Part shown: positions 1 through 8,832 of the stretch, piece after piece
Numbering within the stretch: position 1 is the first letter of the stretch
How the letters are laid out: each line of letters starts with the position of its first letter
The notes under the pieces: model-generated
Database searches by the model: none
Told to the model about the DNA's origin: nothing
What the model saw: only the letters and a program-made list of their open reading frames with translations
Program-made: the position numbers and the translations under genes
Assembly: GCA_013289835.1 (NCBI GenBank)
Contig: JABCZG010000006.1
Location: forward strand, 166,798-230,797
Source: Acidobacteriota bacterium
Lineage (GTDB): Bacteria; Acidobacteriota; Terriglobia; Acidiferrales; UBA7541
DNA length: 64,000 nucleotides
Reading direction: 5' to 3'

Positions 1-1
1 G

Positions 2-1294
2 TTTTATGGAAAGAGAGACCGGTGGGGGCAGGCGCGCGCGCCGTACGGGACGGCGCAGGCGGTGCTGGTTTTGCCGTGGCATTTTGCTGGGCGGATTTTG
101 CGCGCGGTATTGCCGGGGATCCCGGCTCGATCGAAGGATCTCGTTTTGGATGCGGTAGTGGCTTCGAGCAGCGCGACATTTGCGGCGCTGGCGGGAGCGC
201 TGGCGTTTCTGATTTTTTGCCGGCTGGGGATTGACGTGAAGCGGGCCCTTTGGGCGGCGCTTGTGATTGCACTGGCCACGCCGCTGTTTGCGTATTCGGC
301 GTGGTTTTTTTCGGAGCCGCTGGTGGCGGCGCTGCTGTTGGCTGCGGCGCTGGCGCTTTTCACGGGAGAAGCGGCGGTCCCGATTTCGTGGAAAGCTGCG
401 GCAATTGCGGGGATATTTCTTGGCGTTGCGCTGTGGGTCCGGCCTTCGCATCTCATTGCGGCGCCGGTGTTTTTCGTGGCGCTATTGCTTCGCGATCGGA
501 AGAAGGGTTTGACAGCTGCGTTCACGTTGGCGGTGGTTGTGGGAATTTTTGGCGGGGCGTATCTGGTGCGCAACCAGATTTATTTTGGGAATGCGTTTGA
601 ATTCGGGTATCCGGATGTTGCGGAGGGTGGTCGGCACCTCAATACGTTTCGAACGCCGCTGGCGACGGGGCTATTTGGTTTTCTTTTGTCGCCGGGGAAG
701 TCGGTGTTTCTGTTTGCGCCGCCGATTGTTTTGGCGATTGCGGGATTGCGGCGTTTGTGGAGGCGGGACGCCGGGCTGGCGGTTGTGGCGGCGGGCTTGC
801 CGCTGATTTATCTTTTGTTTTTCGCGCGCTATACGCAATGGGAAGGCGGGTACTGCGTTGGGCCGCGGTATCTCGTTCCGGCGCTAGTAGTGCTGTGCCT
901 GGGGCTTGGGCCGATGCTGGCGGAGGCGGGTCCGCGAGTGGGCAAGTTGGCGGTGATTCTTTTTGCGGCGGGGGTTCTTGTTCAAGGGATCAGCATTTCG
1001 ACGAGTTTTTTGGAGGATCAGGCAACGGGCAGTTACTACGATGCACAGTGGAATTACCGGATGGAGTACTCGTCAATCGTGGGCCAGGGGCGATTGTTGT
1101 TGCACTACATGACGACTTCGCAGCCGGCTCCCATCGGACTGGGCTTTGATCGGTGGTTTGTGTTTCTCGGCAAAGCGGGAGTTTCGCGGGGTTTGTTGGC
1201 CACGGGATTGTGTTTGGAACTGGCGGGCTTGGTTTTTTTCTGCTGGCGACTGAAAAAAGTGCTCTCGCAAACTGCGGGCGGCGTCTCAACCTGA
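2..1294 (+). CDS. GT-C-like polytopic membrane protein (5' end cut by window edge)
   Basis: The frame is open to the first base, so the true start lies outside the window. The visible part (about 430 residues) is highly hydrophobic, with many predicted membrane segments separated by short charged loops, and it ends in a transmembrane helix followed by a basic tail. The segment GGYCVGPRYLVPAL, about 290 residues into the visible part, resembles the GG-FGPRYL signature seen in GT-C (family 39-like) integral membrane glycosyltransferases that use polyprenyl-phosphate sugars. The aspartates expected in the first periplasmic loop would lie upstream and cannot be checked. Family assignment is inference; the membrane topology is clear. 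Confidence 0.7.
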   Translation, partial: FYGKRDRWGQARAPYGTAQAVLVLPWHFAGRILRAVLPGIPARSKDLVLDAVVASSSATFAALAGALAFLIFCRLGIDVKRALWAALVIALATPLFAYSAWFFSEPLVAALLLAAALALFTGEAAVPISWKAAAIAGIFLGVALWVRPSHLIAAPVFFVALLLRDRKKGLTAAFTLAVVVGIFGGAYLVRNQIYFGNAFEFGYPDVAEGGRHLNTFRTPLATGLFGFLLSPGKSVFLFAPPIVLAIAGLRRLWRRDAGLAVVAAGLPLIYLLFFARYTQWEGGYCVGPRYLVPALVVLCLGLGPMLAEAGPRVGKLAVILFAAGVLVQGISISTSFLEDQATGSYYDAQWNYRMEYSSIVGQGRLLLHYMTTSQPAPIGLGFDRWFVFLGKAGVSRGLLATGLCLELAGLVFFCWRLKKVLSQTAGGVST

Positions 1295-1311
1295 TTTCTG
1301 GAAGAAAACTT

Positions 1312-1968
1312 TTACAAACTGATGGTTTCACTTTGCTTGCCGCGCTTGGCCAGATAGTGGTGCCAGAAGAGGCGGGCGGCTACGGCGCGCCAAGGTTTCC
1401 AAGGTGTGCTCATTTTCTCGAGTTTTTCTGGCGAGGGGCGGTTGCGCAAGCGTTTGACTTCCTGGACGGCGGTGGCGAGAGCAAGGTCGCCGATGGGCCA
1501 GATATCCGGGCGGCGCAGCGCGCTAAGCAGATAAATGTCGGCGGTCCAATTGCCGATGCCTTTGAAGGCCACAAGCATTTTGCGCGCGGCATCATCGTGC
1601 AGGTCGCGAAGATTTCGCAGGTCGAAATAGCCGCGTGACAGCGATTCGGCGAGCAAGCGGGTGTACAGAGTTTTTTGCCGGCTGAAGCCGATGCGCAGGA
1701 GCTCATCGTCAGTGAGCTTTAAAAAGCGGCGCGGTGTGAGCGGACGAACAGCACTGTTCAGGCGGTCGAAGGCGGCTTTCGCGGAAGCGAGCGAGACTTG
1801 CTGTTCGAGGATGATGTAGACGAGCGTGGGGAAGCCGGGCTCGCGAACCCAGAGCGGCGGAGCGCCGTATTTTTGGACGACCTCTGCTAGATGCGCGTCG
1901 CGATCCACAAGAACGCGGACGCCTCGCGCGAAGGCATCTTCGTTCAGGGTGGATTGAGAGATTTGCAC
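1312..1968 (-). CDS. DNA-3-methyladenine glycosylase II-like (HhH-GPD)
   Basis: This is a base-excision repair glycosylase of the helix-hairpin-helix GPD superfamily, expected to excise alkylated purines. From the chosen start it is 218 residues. The hairpin FKGIGNW is at about 135-141 and the catalytic Asp lies in WPIGDLAL at about 161. EQQVSLASA near 55-63 matches the start of the AlkA-type core. The reading frame stays open for over 100 codons into thrS, but that stretch is Arg/Pro-rich shadow sequence. No ATG exists between the thrS stop and the conserved core, so a GTG at 1968 is used; it has no clear Shine-Dalgarno. It lies 29 bp after thrS and is probably cotranscribed with it. Confidence 0.8.
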   Translation of the reverse strand: MQISQSTLNEDAFARGVRVLVDRDAHLAEVVQKYGAPPLWVREPGFPTLVYIILEQQVSLASAKAAFDRLNSAVRPLTPRRFLKLTDDELLRIGFSRQKTLYTRLLAESLSRGYFDLRNLRDLHDDAARKMLVAFKGIGNWTADIYLLSALRRPDIWPIGDLALATAVQEVKRLRNRPSPEKLEKMSTPWKPWRAVAARLFWHHYLAKRGKQSETISL

Positions 1969-1997
1969 AGCGGGATTCGTCCGACTCGTGAAAATGC

Positions 1998-3953
1998 TTA
2001 GGTTGTCGCGCGGGATTCGACTTCTTGGTGAAGCGATTCGATAACTTCGGAGAGTGGCTTGGGGCCGAGGTCGCCCTTCGAACGATGGCGGACGGAGACG
2101 GTGCCGGCTTCCGCTTCCTTGGGGCCGACGACGAGCATGTAGGGGATTTTCTGGAGCTGGGCATCGCGGATTTTTGCGGGCAGCTTTTCGTTGCGGTCGT
2201 CGAGATGGACGCGGAGGTTGTGGCGCTTGAGAGTTTCGGTGACGTGCTTGGCGTAGTCGGCGACTTTTTCGCTGACCGGGCAGATTTCGACTTGTACGGG
2301 TGCGAGCCACAGCGGAAAAGCGCCGGCGTAGTGTTCGATCAAGATGCCGAAGAAACGCTCGACGGAGCCAAGCAGTGCACGGTGGACCATCAGCGGCTGA
2401 TGCTTGGCGCCGTCTTCGGCGACGTATTGCAGGCCGAAGCGCGCGGGCAAATTGAAATCAAATTGCACGGTGGTGAGCTGCCAGGAGCGGCCGATGGCGT
2501 CAATGAGCTTTACGTCGATTTTCGGGCCGTAGAAGGCGGCTTCGCCTTCCATCTTCTTGAACGGGATGTTCATGCGCTTCATGGTGTCCGCGAGCGCGGC
2601 GGTGGCTCGGTGCCAGTCTTCGGGTTTGCCGGCGTAGTTTTCCGGATGCGATTCGTCCCAATCGGAGAGCTCGACTTCGAATTGGTCAAAGCCGAAATTT
2701 TTCATGACCGCAAAGGCGAAGTCCATGCAGGCTTCGACTTCGCTTTCGATCTGCGAGGGCATGCAGAAAATGTGCGCGTCGTCCTGGGTGAAGCCGCGCA
2801 CGCGGAGCAAGCCATGGAGCACTCCGCTGCGTTCGTAGCGATAGACGGTGCCAAGCTCGGCGAGGCGCACGGGCAGGTCGCGGTAGCTACGGAGCTTTGA
2901 TTTGTATATCAAAATGTGGCCGGGGCAATTCATGGGCTTGAGCTGATAGTCGGCTTTTTCGACTTCGACGGGGCCGAACATGCTGTCTTTGTAAAAATTC
3001 GTGTGGCCGCTGGTTTTCCAGAGGTCGAGGCGCATGATGTGCGGAGTGTAGACGAGATCGTAGCCGCGCTTAAGCAGTTCCTCGCGGAGCCAGTCCTCGA
3101 CGATCTTTCGAATCAGGCCGCCTTTGGGATGCCAGAAAATCAGGCCGGGACCGGCTTCTTCCTGGATGCTGAAGAGGTCGAGTTCGGTGCCGAGTTTGCG
3201 GTGATCGCGGCGCTTGGCCTCTTCGAGGCGATGCAAGTAGGCGTCCAGATCTTTTTGATTGAAAAAAGCCGCGGCGTAAATGCGTTGCAGTTGCGGATTG
3301 CCTTCCTGTCCTTTCCAGTAGGCGCCGGCAACGCTCATCAATTTGAACGCTTGAATGCGCTTGGTGGAAGGAATGTGCGGGCCGCGGCAGAAATCGATAA
3401 ATTTTCCAGTGGTGTAAAACGACACCATGGGCTCGGTGGCTTTTTCCTCAATCAGTTCACACTTAAAGAGTTGGTTGCTCTTTTTGTAGAGGTCCAGGGC
3501 TTCGGGCTTGGGAAGGAGTTTGCGCTCGTTGGGCAGGTCCTGGGCCGCGAGCTCGTGCATCTTTTTTTCGATTTTGGCGAGATCTTCCGGGGTGAACGGT
3601 TCCTCGCGCAGAAATTCGTAGAAGAAACCAGTGTCAATCGGCGGACCGATTCCGAGTTTCACATTTGGATAGAGTTCCATGACCGCAGCGGCGAGCAGAT
3701 GAGCAGCGGAATGGCGGAACACAAAAAGGGCGTCGGAATCTTTTTCGGTGAGGATTTGAAGTTTGACGTCGTGCTCGAGCGGTCGGCGCAAGTCAATCAA
3801 TTCGCCTTCGCCGTCGTTGGGCGCAGCGACGCGGGCAACGAGGGCGGCATCGGCCAAGCGCGGAGAGATGCTTCGGGCAACGTCGGCGGGCGTGGTCCCC
3901 TTGGGGACATCTTTAACGCTGCCATCCGGCAATGTGATGTGAATCTGCTCCAT
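1998..3953 (-). CDS. thrS: Threonyl-tRNA synthetase
   Basis: The enzyme charges tRNA-Thr with threonine in the cytoplasm. All domains are visible in its 651 residues: an N-terminal TGS domain (HITLPDGSVKDVPKG), the editing domain with HSAAHLL, the class II core with motif 2 (GLLRVRGF) and motif 3 (LGSVERFFGILIEHY), and the C-terminal anticodon-binding domain. The catalytic zinc ligands are recognisable in MNCPGH, DDAHIF and MVHRALLGS. The ATG at 3953 has AGGTGA upstream; a GTG four codons earlier (3965) is the alternative start. Length is normal for the family. No T-box leader is apparent in the short upstream gap. Confidence 0.97.
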   Translation of the reverse strand: MEQIHITLPDGSVKDVPKGTTPADVARSISPRLADAALVARVAAPNDGEGELIDLRRPLEHDVKLQILTEKDSDALFVFRHSAAHLLAAAVMELYPNVKLGIGPPIDTGFFYEFLREEPFTPEDLAKIEKKMHELAAQDLPNERKLLPKPEALDLYKKSNQLFKCELIEEKATEPMVSFYTTGKFIDFCRGPHIPSTKRIQAFKLMSVAGAYWKGQEGNPQLQRIYAAAFFNQKDLDAYLHRLEEAKRRDHRKLGTELDLFSIQEEAGPGLIFWHPKGGLIRKIVEDWLREELLKRGYDLVYTPHIMRLDLWKTSGHTNFYKDSMFGPVEVEKADYQLKPMNCPGHILIYKSKLRSYRDLPVRLAELGTVYRYERSGVLHGLLRVRGFTQDDAHIFCMPSQIESEVEACMDFAFAVMKNFGFDQFEVELSDWDESHPENYAGKPEDWHRATAALADTMKRMNIPFKKMEGEAAFYGPKIDVKLIDAIGRSWQLTTVQFDFNLPARFGLQYVAEDGAKHQPLMVHRALLGSVERFFGILIEHYAGAFPLWLAPVQVEICPVSEKVADYAKHVTETLKRHNLRVHLDDRNEKLPAKIRDAQLQKIPYMLVVGPKEAEAGTVSVRHRSKGDLGPKPLSEVIESLHQEVESRATT

Positions 3954-4042
3954 GTTCGTGTTCACCTGGGAGGAGAAACATCAAGCTTATCGGCGGGTTC
4001 CCGCGCGGTCAAGGAGGGTCCAGTATCGAAGACAGCCGGCAA

Positions 4043-4423
4043 CTAATGAAGCGTCACTCCCGGCAGGCCGCCGAAATGCGCGTCGGAAGTGACAATTTGC
4101 GCATTGTAGTGCCGCGCCGTGGCATAGATGATGGCATCAGCCATGGGTAGCCGATGATCGATACTCAGGGAAGCCGCCGCGAGAGCAATCGTATCGGTGA
4201 GGTCCACGACGTGACGTCGCAGAGCCTCGGAGATAAACAGATCCACGTCCGATTTGTTACCACGAAGAACCAGGATTTTCACAACTTCATAAAGCACAAC
4301 GGTGGGAACCAGGATTTGAGACGTGCTTTGGAGGTACTCGCCAAATGCGTCGGCCTTCTCATCCGCGGTCAAGTATTCCAGCCAGCCTGAAGAATCGACG
4401 AGAACAAATTCAGAATCGGTCAT
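4043..4423 (-). CDS. vapC: PIN-domain ribonuclease toxin, VapC type
   Basis: This is a predicted Mg-dependent endoribonuclease toxin of a type II toxin-antitoxin pair. Its 126 residues open with VLVDSSGWLEYL, the first PIN-domain acidic motif. A central region contains DTIALAAASLS, and the end has ADAIIYATARHYN followed by VTSDAHFGGLPGV, the usual last acidic cluster. The ATG at 4423 lies inside the last codons of vapB, giving translational coupling; an in-frame ATG at 4441 is a less likely start. The nearest similarity by eye is to VapC/FitB-like PIN proteins that pair with AbrB-type antitoxins. Confidence 0.88.
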   Translation of the reverse strand: MTDSEFVLVDSSGWLEYLTADEKADAFGEYLQSTSQILVPTVVLYEVVKILVLRGNKSDVDLFISEALRRHVVDLTDTIALAAASLSIDHRLPMADAIIYATARHYNAQIVTSDAHFGGLPGVTLH

Positions 4424-4622
4424 GGCGGTCGCGATAGTCATCTTTCCATTTCATGCCTTTGGCGATGCCGCGAAGGTCCTTGATGGAGCGCGGCTTGCTG
4501 AAACGGATGGTCCCCTCAAAGACGTAGACATTCAGCTCCTGGCCCGGTTGGAGCTGGAGTTCTTCGCGTACGCGCTTGGGAATGACTACCTGAAATTTGG
4601 GAGAGACTTTGACGGTATCCAT
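4410..4622 (-). CDS. vapB: AbrB/SpoVT-type antitoxin, VapB
   Basis: The 70-residue protein has the swapped-hairpin AbrB signature at its N-terminus (TVKVSPKFQVVIPKRVREEL, then LQPGQELNVYVFEG). This fold binds operator DNA as a dimer. The C-terminal 25 residues (KDLRGIAKGMKWKDDYRDRHDRF) are the part expected to thread into the PIN active site. It overlaps vapC by 14 bp. Family knowledge predicts that it neutralises VapC and represses its own promoter. A good sigma-70 promoter and a palindrome lie directly upstream. Confidence 0.9.
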   Translation of the reverse strand: MDTVKVSPKFQVVIPKRVREELQLQPGQELNVYVFEGTIRFSKPRSIKDLRGIAKGMKWKDDYRDRHDRF

Positions 4623-4630
4623 AGTTGTCC

Positions 4631-4644
4631 TGCTCTTAAGAGCA
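4631..4644. promoter_or_regulatory. Palindromic operator candidate for VapBC
   Basis: TGCTCTTAAGAGCA is a perfect 14-bp inverted repeat between the -10 box and the vapB start. Its position matches operators bound by VapBC complexes; binding here is inferred. The same upstream region also contains several ATCGAT motifs. Confidence 0.6.
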
Positions 4645-4669
4645 TATCGATGTCGATTTGGTATGTCAA
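4641..4669 (-). promoter_or_regulatory. Sigma-70-type promoter of vapBC
   Basis: On the minus strand a perfect TTGACA (4664-4669) is followed after 17 bp by TATGCT (4641-4646). The vapB start is about 20 bp downstream of the -10 box. The -10 element overlaps the palindrome at 4631-4644, which fits autorepression. Confidence 0.7.
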
Positions 4670-4871
4670 ATTTTCAATCGATATGATTGCGTAGTACAAT
4701 TGTTTTAATCGATGATGACGTTGGGCCACGATATAGCCTAAAACGCAGATTCTAAAGGTATTACTTGACTTCCGCAGGGGTTACTTTCAGGAACGGGCTT
4801 GCTGGATTCCATTCAACCGCCGGTTGGATTGCCTCCGTGCTTCTTGTTACTCGCAGAAGAGGGAAATTCCA

Positions 4872-6302
4872 CTAATGTTGCGGAGCGGGTTCGAGAAGAA
4901 GGGCGCCGAATTCCGGCGTGCCACGGAATCTTGCAAAAGCGGCTTCCTCCTTGAGCCAGGCCAAGAATTTGGCAGAATCCTGGGTCTTGGCGCGGGCGTG
5001 CCGCAGCGCCTCCAACATTCCTTTTTTGTCGCCGTCCATGGCGCGGACCACGGCAATATTGCTCAGTACCCAAACGGAATCCGGGTTGGCGTCGCAGGCC
5101 AGCTCAAAATAATCTCTCGCGCCGTGAACATCTTTTTGATCGAGGCGCGCGATGCCCATGTCCATGGCAGCGCCCAATATTCCAGCGAGAGCCCTTTTCA
5201 GGACGAGCAGCCTGTCTTCGCGCTTCTCGTGCTCGGTGCTGCCGCGCAACGCGACAATCTGCCGCTGCAACTGGGCGCGGATGTCTCCGCGAGTTTCCCG
5301 GTTTTCCTGGAGCGTGGAGAGTCCCGCGTCGATTTCTCGAGTCAATTGTTCCTGTTCCTCGAAACCTTGCTTTTCGCGCTTCGCGCCTTCCCGGATGGCT
5401 TTGTCTTTTTCCAACACGCCAGCCCGATCGCGAAGTGCGGCATTGTCGGTCAGCCCGTCGAGCATTTCCGCGGCCTGAAGGTATTCCTTCCAGGCAGAGT
5501 AAAGATCGCCGGATTGATCCAGGGTGCGAGCGCGTTCGGTTTCTTGCGCAGCTTGCGCGGCGATGAAGGAATCGTCGCGGGCTTCGCTGCCGCTCTTCAT
5601 GGCTTGCAAACGGAACCACGCCAGGGCTTCCTCCATCGCGTTGGCCGTAGCCCACTGATGAGGGCCATCAAAGCGGCGCAAGAAGTGCGGGTAGCCTGAC
5701 TTTTCCAAATCGTCGTCGGTGCGAACGATTTCTGCATAATTGAAATCGTAGGTGCCTGTGGTGGCGAAGACCGCGAAGCGTTCTTCGGAAGACGCCTGCG
5801 CCATCGGTTGGAAGCCGGCGCCACTAAGGAGCACGCCGGCGACGCACTTGCAGTTTTTGGCGAGTTGCGCGGCGACTCGCGCGCCGCCAGAAAACCCCGC
5901 GAAGTACATGCGGCGATCATCGAGCGCCAGACGCTGATGCGTGTCTTGCAGCATGGCCTGCGCGGCTTCGACGGAGATTTTCCAAGGTCCGTTGCGCGAA
6001 TTATTAGAACCCACAACAATGTAGCCGTAGCGTTCGGCGGCGTCTTTCATTGACTCTAGCGGCCGGTCGCCACTCGCGCCCGGGTCGAACGCGTATACGA
6101 TGGGCCAGCGCTTTCCGGAGTTATAGCGAGAAGGAAGATAGAGGGCATAACTTTGTTCGGGATGCCGGATGGCTGTGACGGAGGGAAGAATCGTGCCGGC
6201 TTGCAAAATCGCGGGTGGATTGGGAGGGGCGGAATTTTGCTGCGCCGATAGCGGGCTGGCGAGGGCGGAGAATGAAACGAGAAGTAGTTTAAGAAAACGC
6301 AA
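4872..6302 (-). CDS. Secreted alpha/beta-hydrolase (esterase-like) with C-terminal TPR region
   Basis: A signal peptide (MRFLKLLLVSFSALASPLSA) is followed by an alpha/beta-hydrolase domain. The nucleophile elbow is GFSGG at 136-140 (Ser138), and a likely catalytic His sits in FDGPHQW at about 217. The fold resembles polyhydroxybutyrate-depolymerase/feruloyl-esterase-like proteins. From about residue 260 the chain is Glu/Gln/Arg-rich helical sequence with TPR-like units near the end (ARDYFELACDANPDSVWVLSNIAVV). It is transcribed divergently from the PIG-L gene. Substrate unknown; the hydrolase+TPR architecture suggests a periplasmic enzyme with a docking domain. Confidence 0.75.
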   Translation of the reverse strand: MRFLKLLLVSFSALASPLSAQQNSAPPNPPAILQAGTILPSVTAIRHPEQSYALYLPSRYNSGKRWPIVYAFDPGASGDRPLESMKDAAERYGYIVVGSNNSRNGPWKISVEAAQAMLQDTHQRLALDDRRMYFAGFSGGARVAAQLAKNCKCVAGVLLSGAGFQPMAQASSEERFAVFATTGTYDFNYAEIVRTDDDLEKSGYPHFLRRFDGPHQWATANAMEEALAWFRLQAMKSGSEARDDSFIAAQAAQETERARTLDQSGDLYSAWKEYLQAAEMLDGLTDNAALRDRAGVLEKDKAIREGAKREKQGFEEQEQLTREIDAGLSTLQENRETRGDIRAQLQRQIVALRGSTEHEKREDRLLVLKRALAGILGAAMDMGIARLDQKDVHGARDYFELACDANPDSVWVLSNIAVVRAMDGDKKGMLEALRHARAKTQDSAKFLAWLKEEAAFARFRGTPEFGALLLEPAPQH

Positions 6303-6453
6303 AGGATTTCCTTCTTAGGCGCGGACCGCGAGTTTTCGAAAGCTGGGACGAGCCGCCGGTCGAAGCAGATTTATCGTGCGTTTCGTCCGCGCTCTGTTAC
6401 AGGGTAGACTCATTGCTCTCATTCTCGACGTTCGAAACTTCAGAGGCCGGTGA

Positions 6454-7848
6454 ATGAAACAAGTCGCGAGATTTCCAGTATTGAGCGCTCTTCTTTTTCT
6501 TCCGGTACTGGCAAGCATGGCGCAGGAGCCCAGGGCGCTTCCGCAGCCGGACGAGCGGTATAAGGCGGACATTTTGCTTGTTGTGGCGCATCCGGACGAC
6601 GAAGGCGCTGCGACTCCCTATCTTGCGAGAGCACTTGACGAAGGGAAACGCGTAGCCGTGGTTTTTGGAACGCGAGGCAGCAGCGGCGCGAACGAAGCCG
6701 GTGCGGAGCAGGCCGCGGCGCTTGGGCAAATCCGGGAGATCGAGGCGCGCAAAGCGCTGACGACGCTGGGAATCACGAACGTCTGGTTTCTCGACGGCAA
6801 AGATACGGCGTCGCAAAACGTTCTGCAGTCGCTGGCGGCTTGGGGCCACGGCGCATCGCTCGAAAAACTGGTGCGCCTGGTGCGCCTCACTCGTCCAGAG
6901 GTCGTGCTGACGTTTTTGCCTGGCACGTTTATTGGCGAGGACCACGGCGATCATCAAGCTTCTGGTGTGCTGGCGACGGAAGCGTTCGATCTTGCGGGCG
7001 ATCCCACCGCTTTCTCCGAGCAAGTTGCCGGTCCGACCAAGCGCCTTGAGCCGCTCCTGGAAAATCTGCGCCCCTGGCAGCCGAAGAAAATTTATTATTT
7101 TGCCGACGCGGACCGGGAAGACATCTTTCGCGGCAAAGGCCCGACGTATTCCGTGAAGGATATTGCCAAGTCAACAAAACATCCGTACTGGCGAATGGCG
7201 CTTGACTCGTTCCGCGCGCATCAGACGCAGGCCAAAGGTTTTATCGAGAGCATCGCCAAGATGGACGACGCACAACTCGAGAAACTGATCACTGCCCAGG
7301 GCTTCTGGTCGGATGCATTGCAATTTGAGCGGGGCAAATCGCTTGTCGGCGGCAGTGTGACCGGCGATATCTTTGAAGGAATCACGCCCGCTGCGATTCC
7401 ATTTGTACGGCCGGAGGTTTTGCCGGAACCATCGTGGCCTGAATTGTCAGTCGAACTCGCCGGTCCATGGAGTTTTTACGGTGAGTTCCGGCGCGCTCAC
7501 GGGCTCACGAATTTGCCGCATCCGGAACCGCCGGAGATTGCGCTCCAGGGACACACCGCGATGGTGATTCCATTGTGGGTGAGGAACGAGACGGGGGAGA
7601 CGCGGGAGATTTCGCTGTCCGCCGCGCTGCCCGCGGGCTGGACCTTACAGAGTGGCACGGGAAAATTCAACGTGGGGCCCATGCAGGTGGCGGCCGCACG
7701 GATTGAAATTATGTTGCCGATGGTTTCTGAAACCGAACCGAAAAAGGCCGAGCTGCAAGAAGTAAGCGTTCATGCGGAAGCGAGCGGGCAAACGATCGGT
7801 GATGTAAAACTGCGCGTGGAACTCCGAAAGCGCACACTTCCGCAATAG
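6454..7848 (+). CDS. PIG-L family (LmbE-like) zinc deacetylase, secreted
   Basis: The protein is predicted to hydrolyse N-acetyl groups on an amino-sugar-type substrate in the periplasm. A signal peptide ends near residue 22. The zinc-binding signature AHPDDE is at 45-50 and the second ligand cluster HGDH at 164-167, both intact. The N-terminal 280 residues form the PIG-L domain. The final ~100 residues (VIPLWVRNETGETREISLSA onwards) look like a beta-sandwich of the NEW3 type found in glycan-active enzymes, suggesting carbohydrate contact. It is monocistronic and divergent from the esterase gene. The actual substrate cannot be read from sequence. Confidence 0.85.
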   Translation: MKQVARFPVLSALLFLPVLASMAQEPRALPQPDERYKADILLVVAHPDDEGAATPYLARALDEGKRVAVVFGTRGSSGANEAGAEQAAALGQIREIEARKALTTLGITNVWFLDGKDTASQNVLQSLAAWGHGASLEKLVRLVRLTRPEVVLTFLPGTFIGEDHGDHQASGVLATEAFDLAGDPTAFSEQVAGPTKRLEPLLENLRPWQPKKIYYFADADREDIFRGKGPTYSVKDIAKSTKHPYWRMALDSFRAHQTQAKGFIESIAKMDDAQLEKLITAQGFWSDALQFERGKSLVGGSVTGDIFEGITPAAIPFVRPEVLPEPSWPELSVELAGPWSFYGEFRRAHGLTNLPHPEPPEIALQGHTAMVIPLWVRNETGETREISLSAALPAGWTLQSGTGKFNVGPMQVAAARIEIMLPMVSETEPKKAELQEVSVHAEASGQTIGDVKLRVELRKRTLPQ

Positions 7849-7858
7849 CGAAGGAGCG

Positions 7859-8713
7859 TCAGGATTTTTTCTGCCGCGCCGCTTCCATAGCTTCCCAGGC
7901 CGCTTCCGGCAGCATAAGCAGATCGTTGAATTCGCCGGCGCCTCGCAGCCATTGCCCGCCGTCAATCACCACGCATTCACCGTTGATGTATTCCGCCATG
8001 TCGCTGAGCAGAAAGGCCGCGAGATTCGCCAATTCGTCGTGCTTGCCGAAGCGCTTCATCGGATGCTTGTCTTTGGCATGCTCCTCGAAGGGTTTTGAGG
8101 GCATCAAACGGGACCATGCGCCCTCGGTCGGAAACGGCCCCGGCGCAATGGCGTTCACCCGGATGTGATATTTCGCCCACTCCACGGCCAGCGAAGTGGT
8201 CATGGCCAGCACGCCGGCCTTGGCGCAAGCCGAGGGCACCACAAATCCAGAGCCGCAATTGGCGGCCGCGTAGGTTGTCACAATGCTGAGAACATTTCCG
8301 CCAAGCTTCTGAGCGATCCAGCGTTTGCCAAAAACCTGCGTGCAGTTGAACGAGCCGTAGAGCACGATTCCCACGACGGCGTTGAAAGCGTTGGGGGTGA
8401 GATTTTCCGTACGCGCCATGAAATTTCCCGCAGCGTTGTTGACGAGGGTGTTGATTTCGCCGAACTGCTCTTCGGCTTTGGCAGCGGCGGCTTCCACAGC
8501 AGCATAGTCTCGAACATCGCAGGTGGTGAATGCCGCGGAACCGCCGGCGCGATGAATTTCTTCGCACGTTTCGCGGAGCGGCTCTTCACGTCGGCCGACG
8601 AGAAACATTCGCGCGCCCAGCCCAGCAAATCGCAGGGCCATGGAGCGGCCGAGGCCGGTTCCACCGCCCGTCAAGAAAATCGCACGGCCGTTTAGCAAAG
8701 TTTCCTGGAACAC
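7859..8713 (-). CDS. Short-chain dehydrogenase, 2,4-dienoyl-CoA reductase-like
   Basis: This 284-residue SDR has the Rossmann motif TGGGTGLGRS at 15-24 and NNAAG as the structural motif. The usual catalytic YxxxK is replaced by SACAK in the segment FVVPSACAKAG. That replacement, plus AIAPGPFPTEGAWSRL, matches the mitochondrial/peroxisomal 2,4-dienoyl-CoA reductase branch, which lacks the canonical tyrosine at this position. The likely reaction is NADPH-dependent reduction of 2,4-dienoyl-CoA during degradation of unsaturated fatty acids. The start is GTG at 8713 with GGTGA upstream. It runs convergent with the PIG-L gene, 10 bp between stops. Confidence 0.8.
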   Translation of the reverse strand: MFQETLLNGRAIFLTGGGTGLGRSMALRFAGLGARMFLVGRREEPLRETCEEIHRAGGSAAFTTCDVRDYAAVEAAAAKAEEQFGEINTLVNNAAGNFMARTENLTPNAFNAVVGIVLYGSFNCTQVFGKRWIAQKLGGNVLSIVTTYAAANCGSGFVVPSACAKAGVLAMTTSLAVEWAKYHIRVNAIAPGPFPTEGAWSRLMPSKPFEEHAKDKHPMKRFGKHDELANLAAFLLSDMAEYINGECVVIDGGQWLRGAGEFNDLLMLPEAAWEAMEAARQKKS

Positions 8714-8832
8714 CGTTCACCGCCTAGAGGGTTGTTAGGTCCATGCGCTGCAAGTGCGATTCTATTCTAACGAAGAAGTTCTCGATGACTTTTTCAAGAG
8801 AGGTGTTCGACTGCGGAACGAGAGGCACGAAA

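Noticed and set aside
2025..4046. Long plus-strand open frames opposite thrS
   Set aside because: They mirror thrS codons in antisense, have no ribosome binding sites and the minus strand encodes an unmistakable ThrRS.
7859..8713. SDR thought inactive because YxxxK is missing
   Set aside because: The 2,4-dienoyl-CoA reductase branch naturally lacks that Tyr; surrounding motifs fit an active enzyme.
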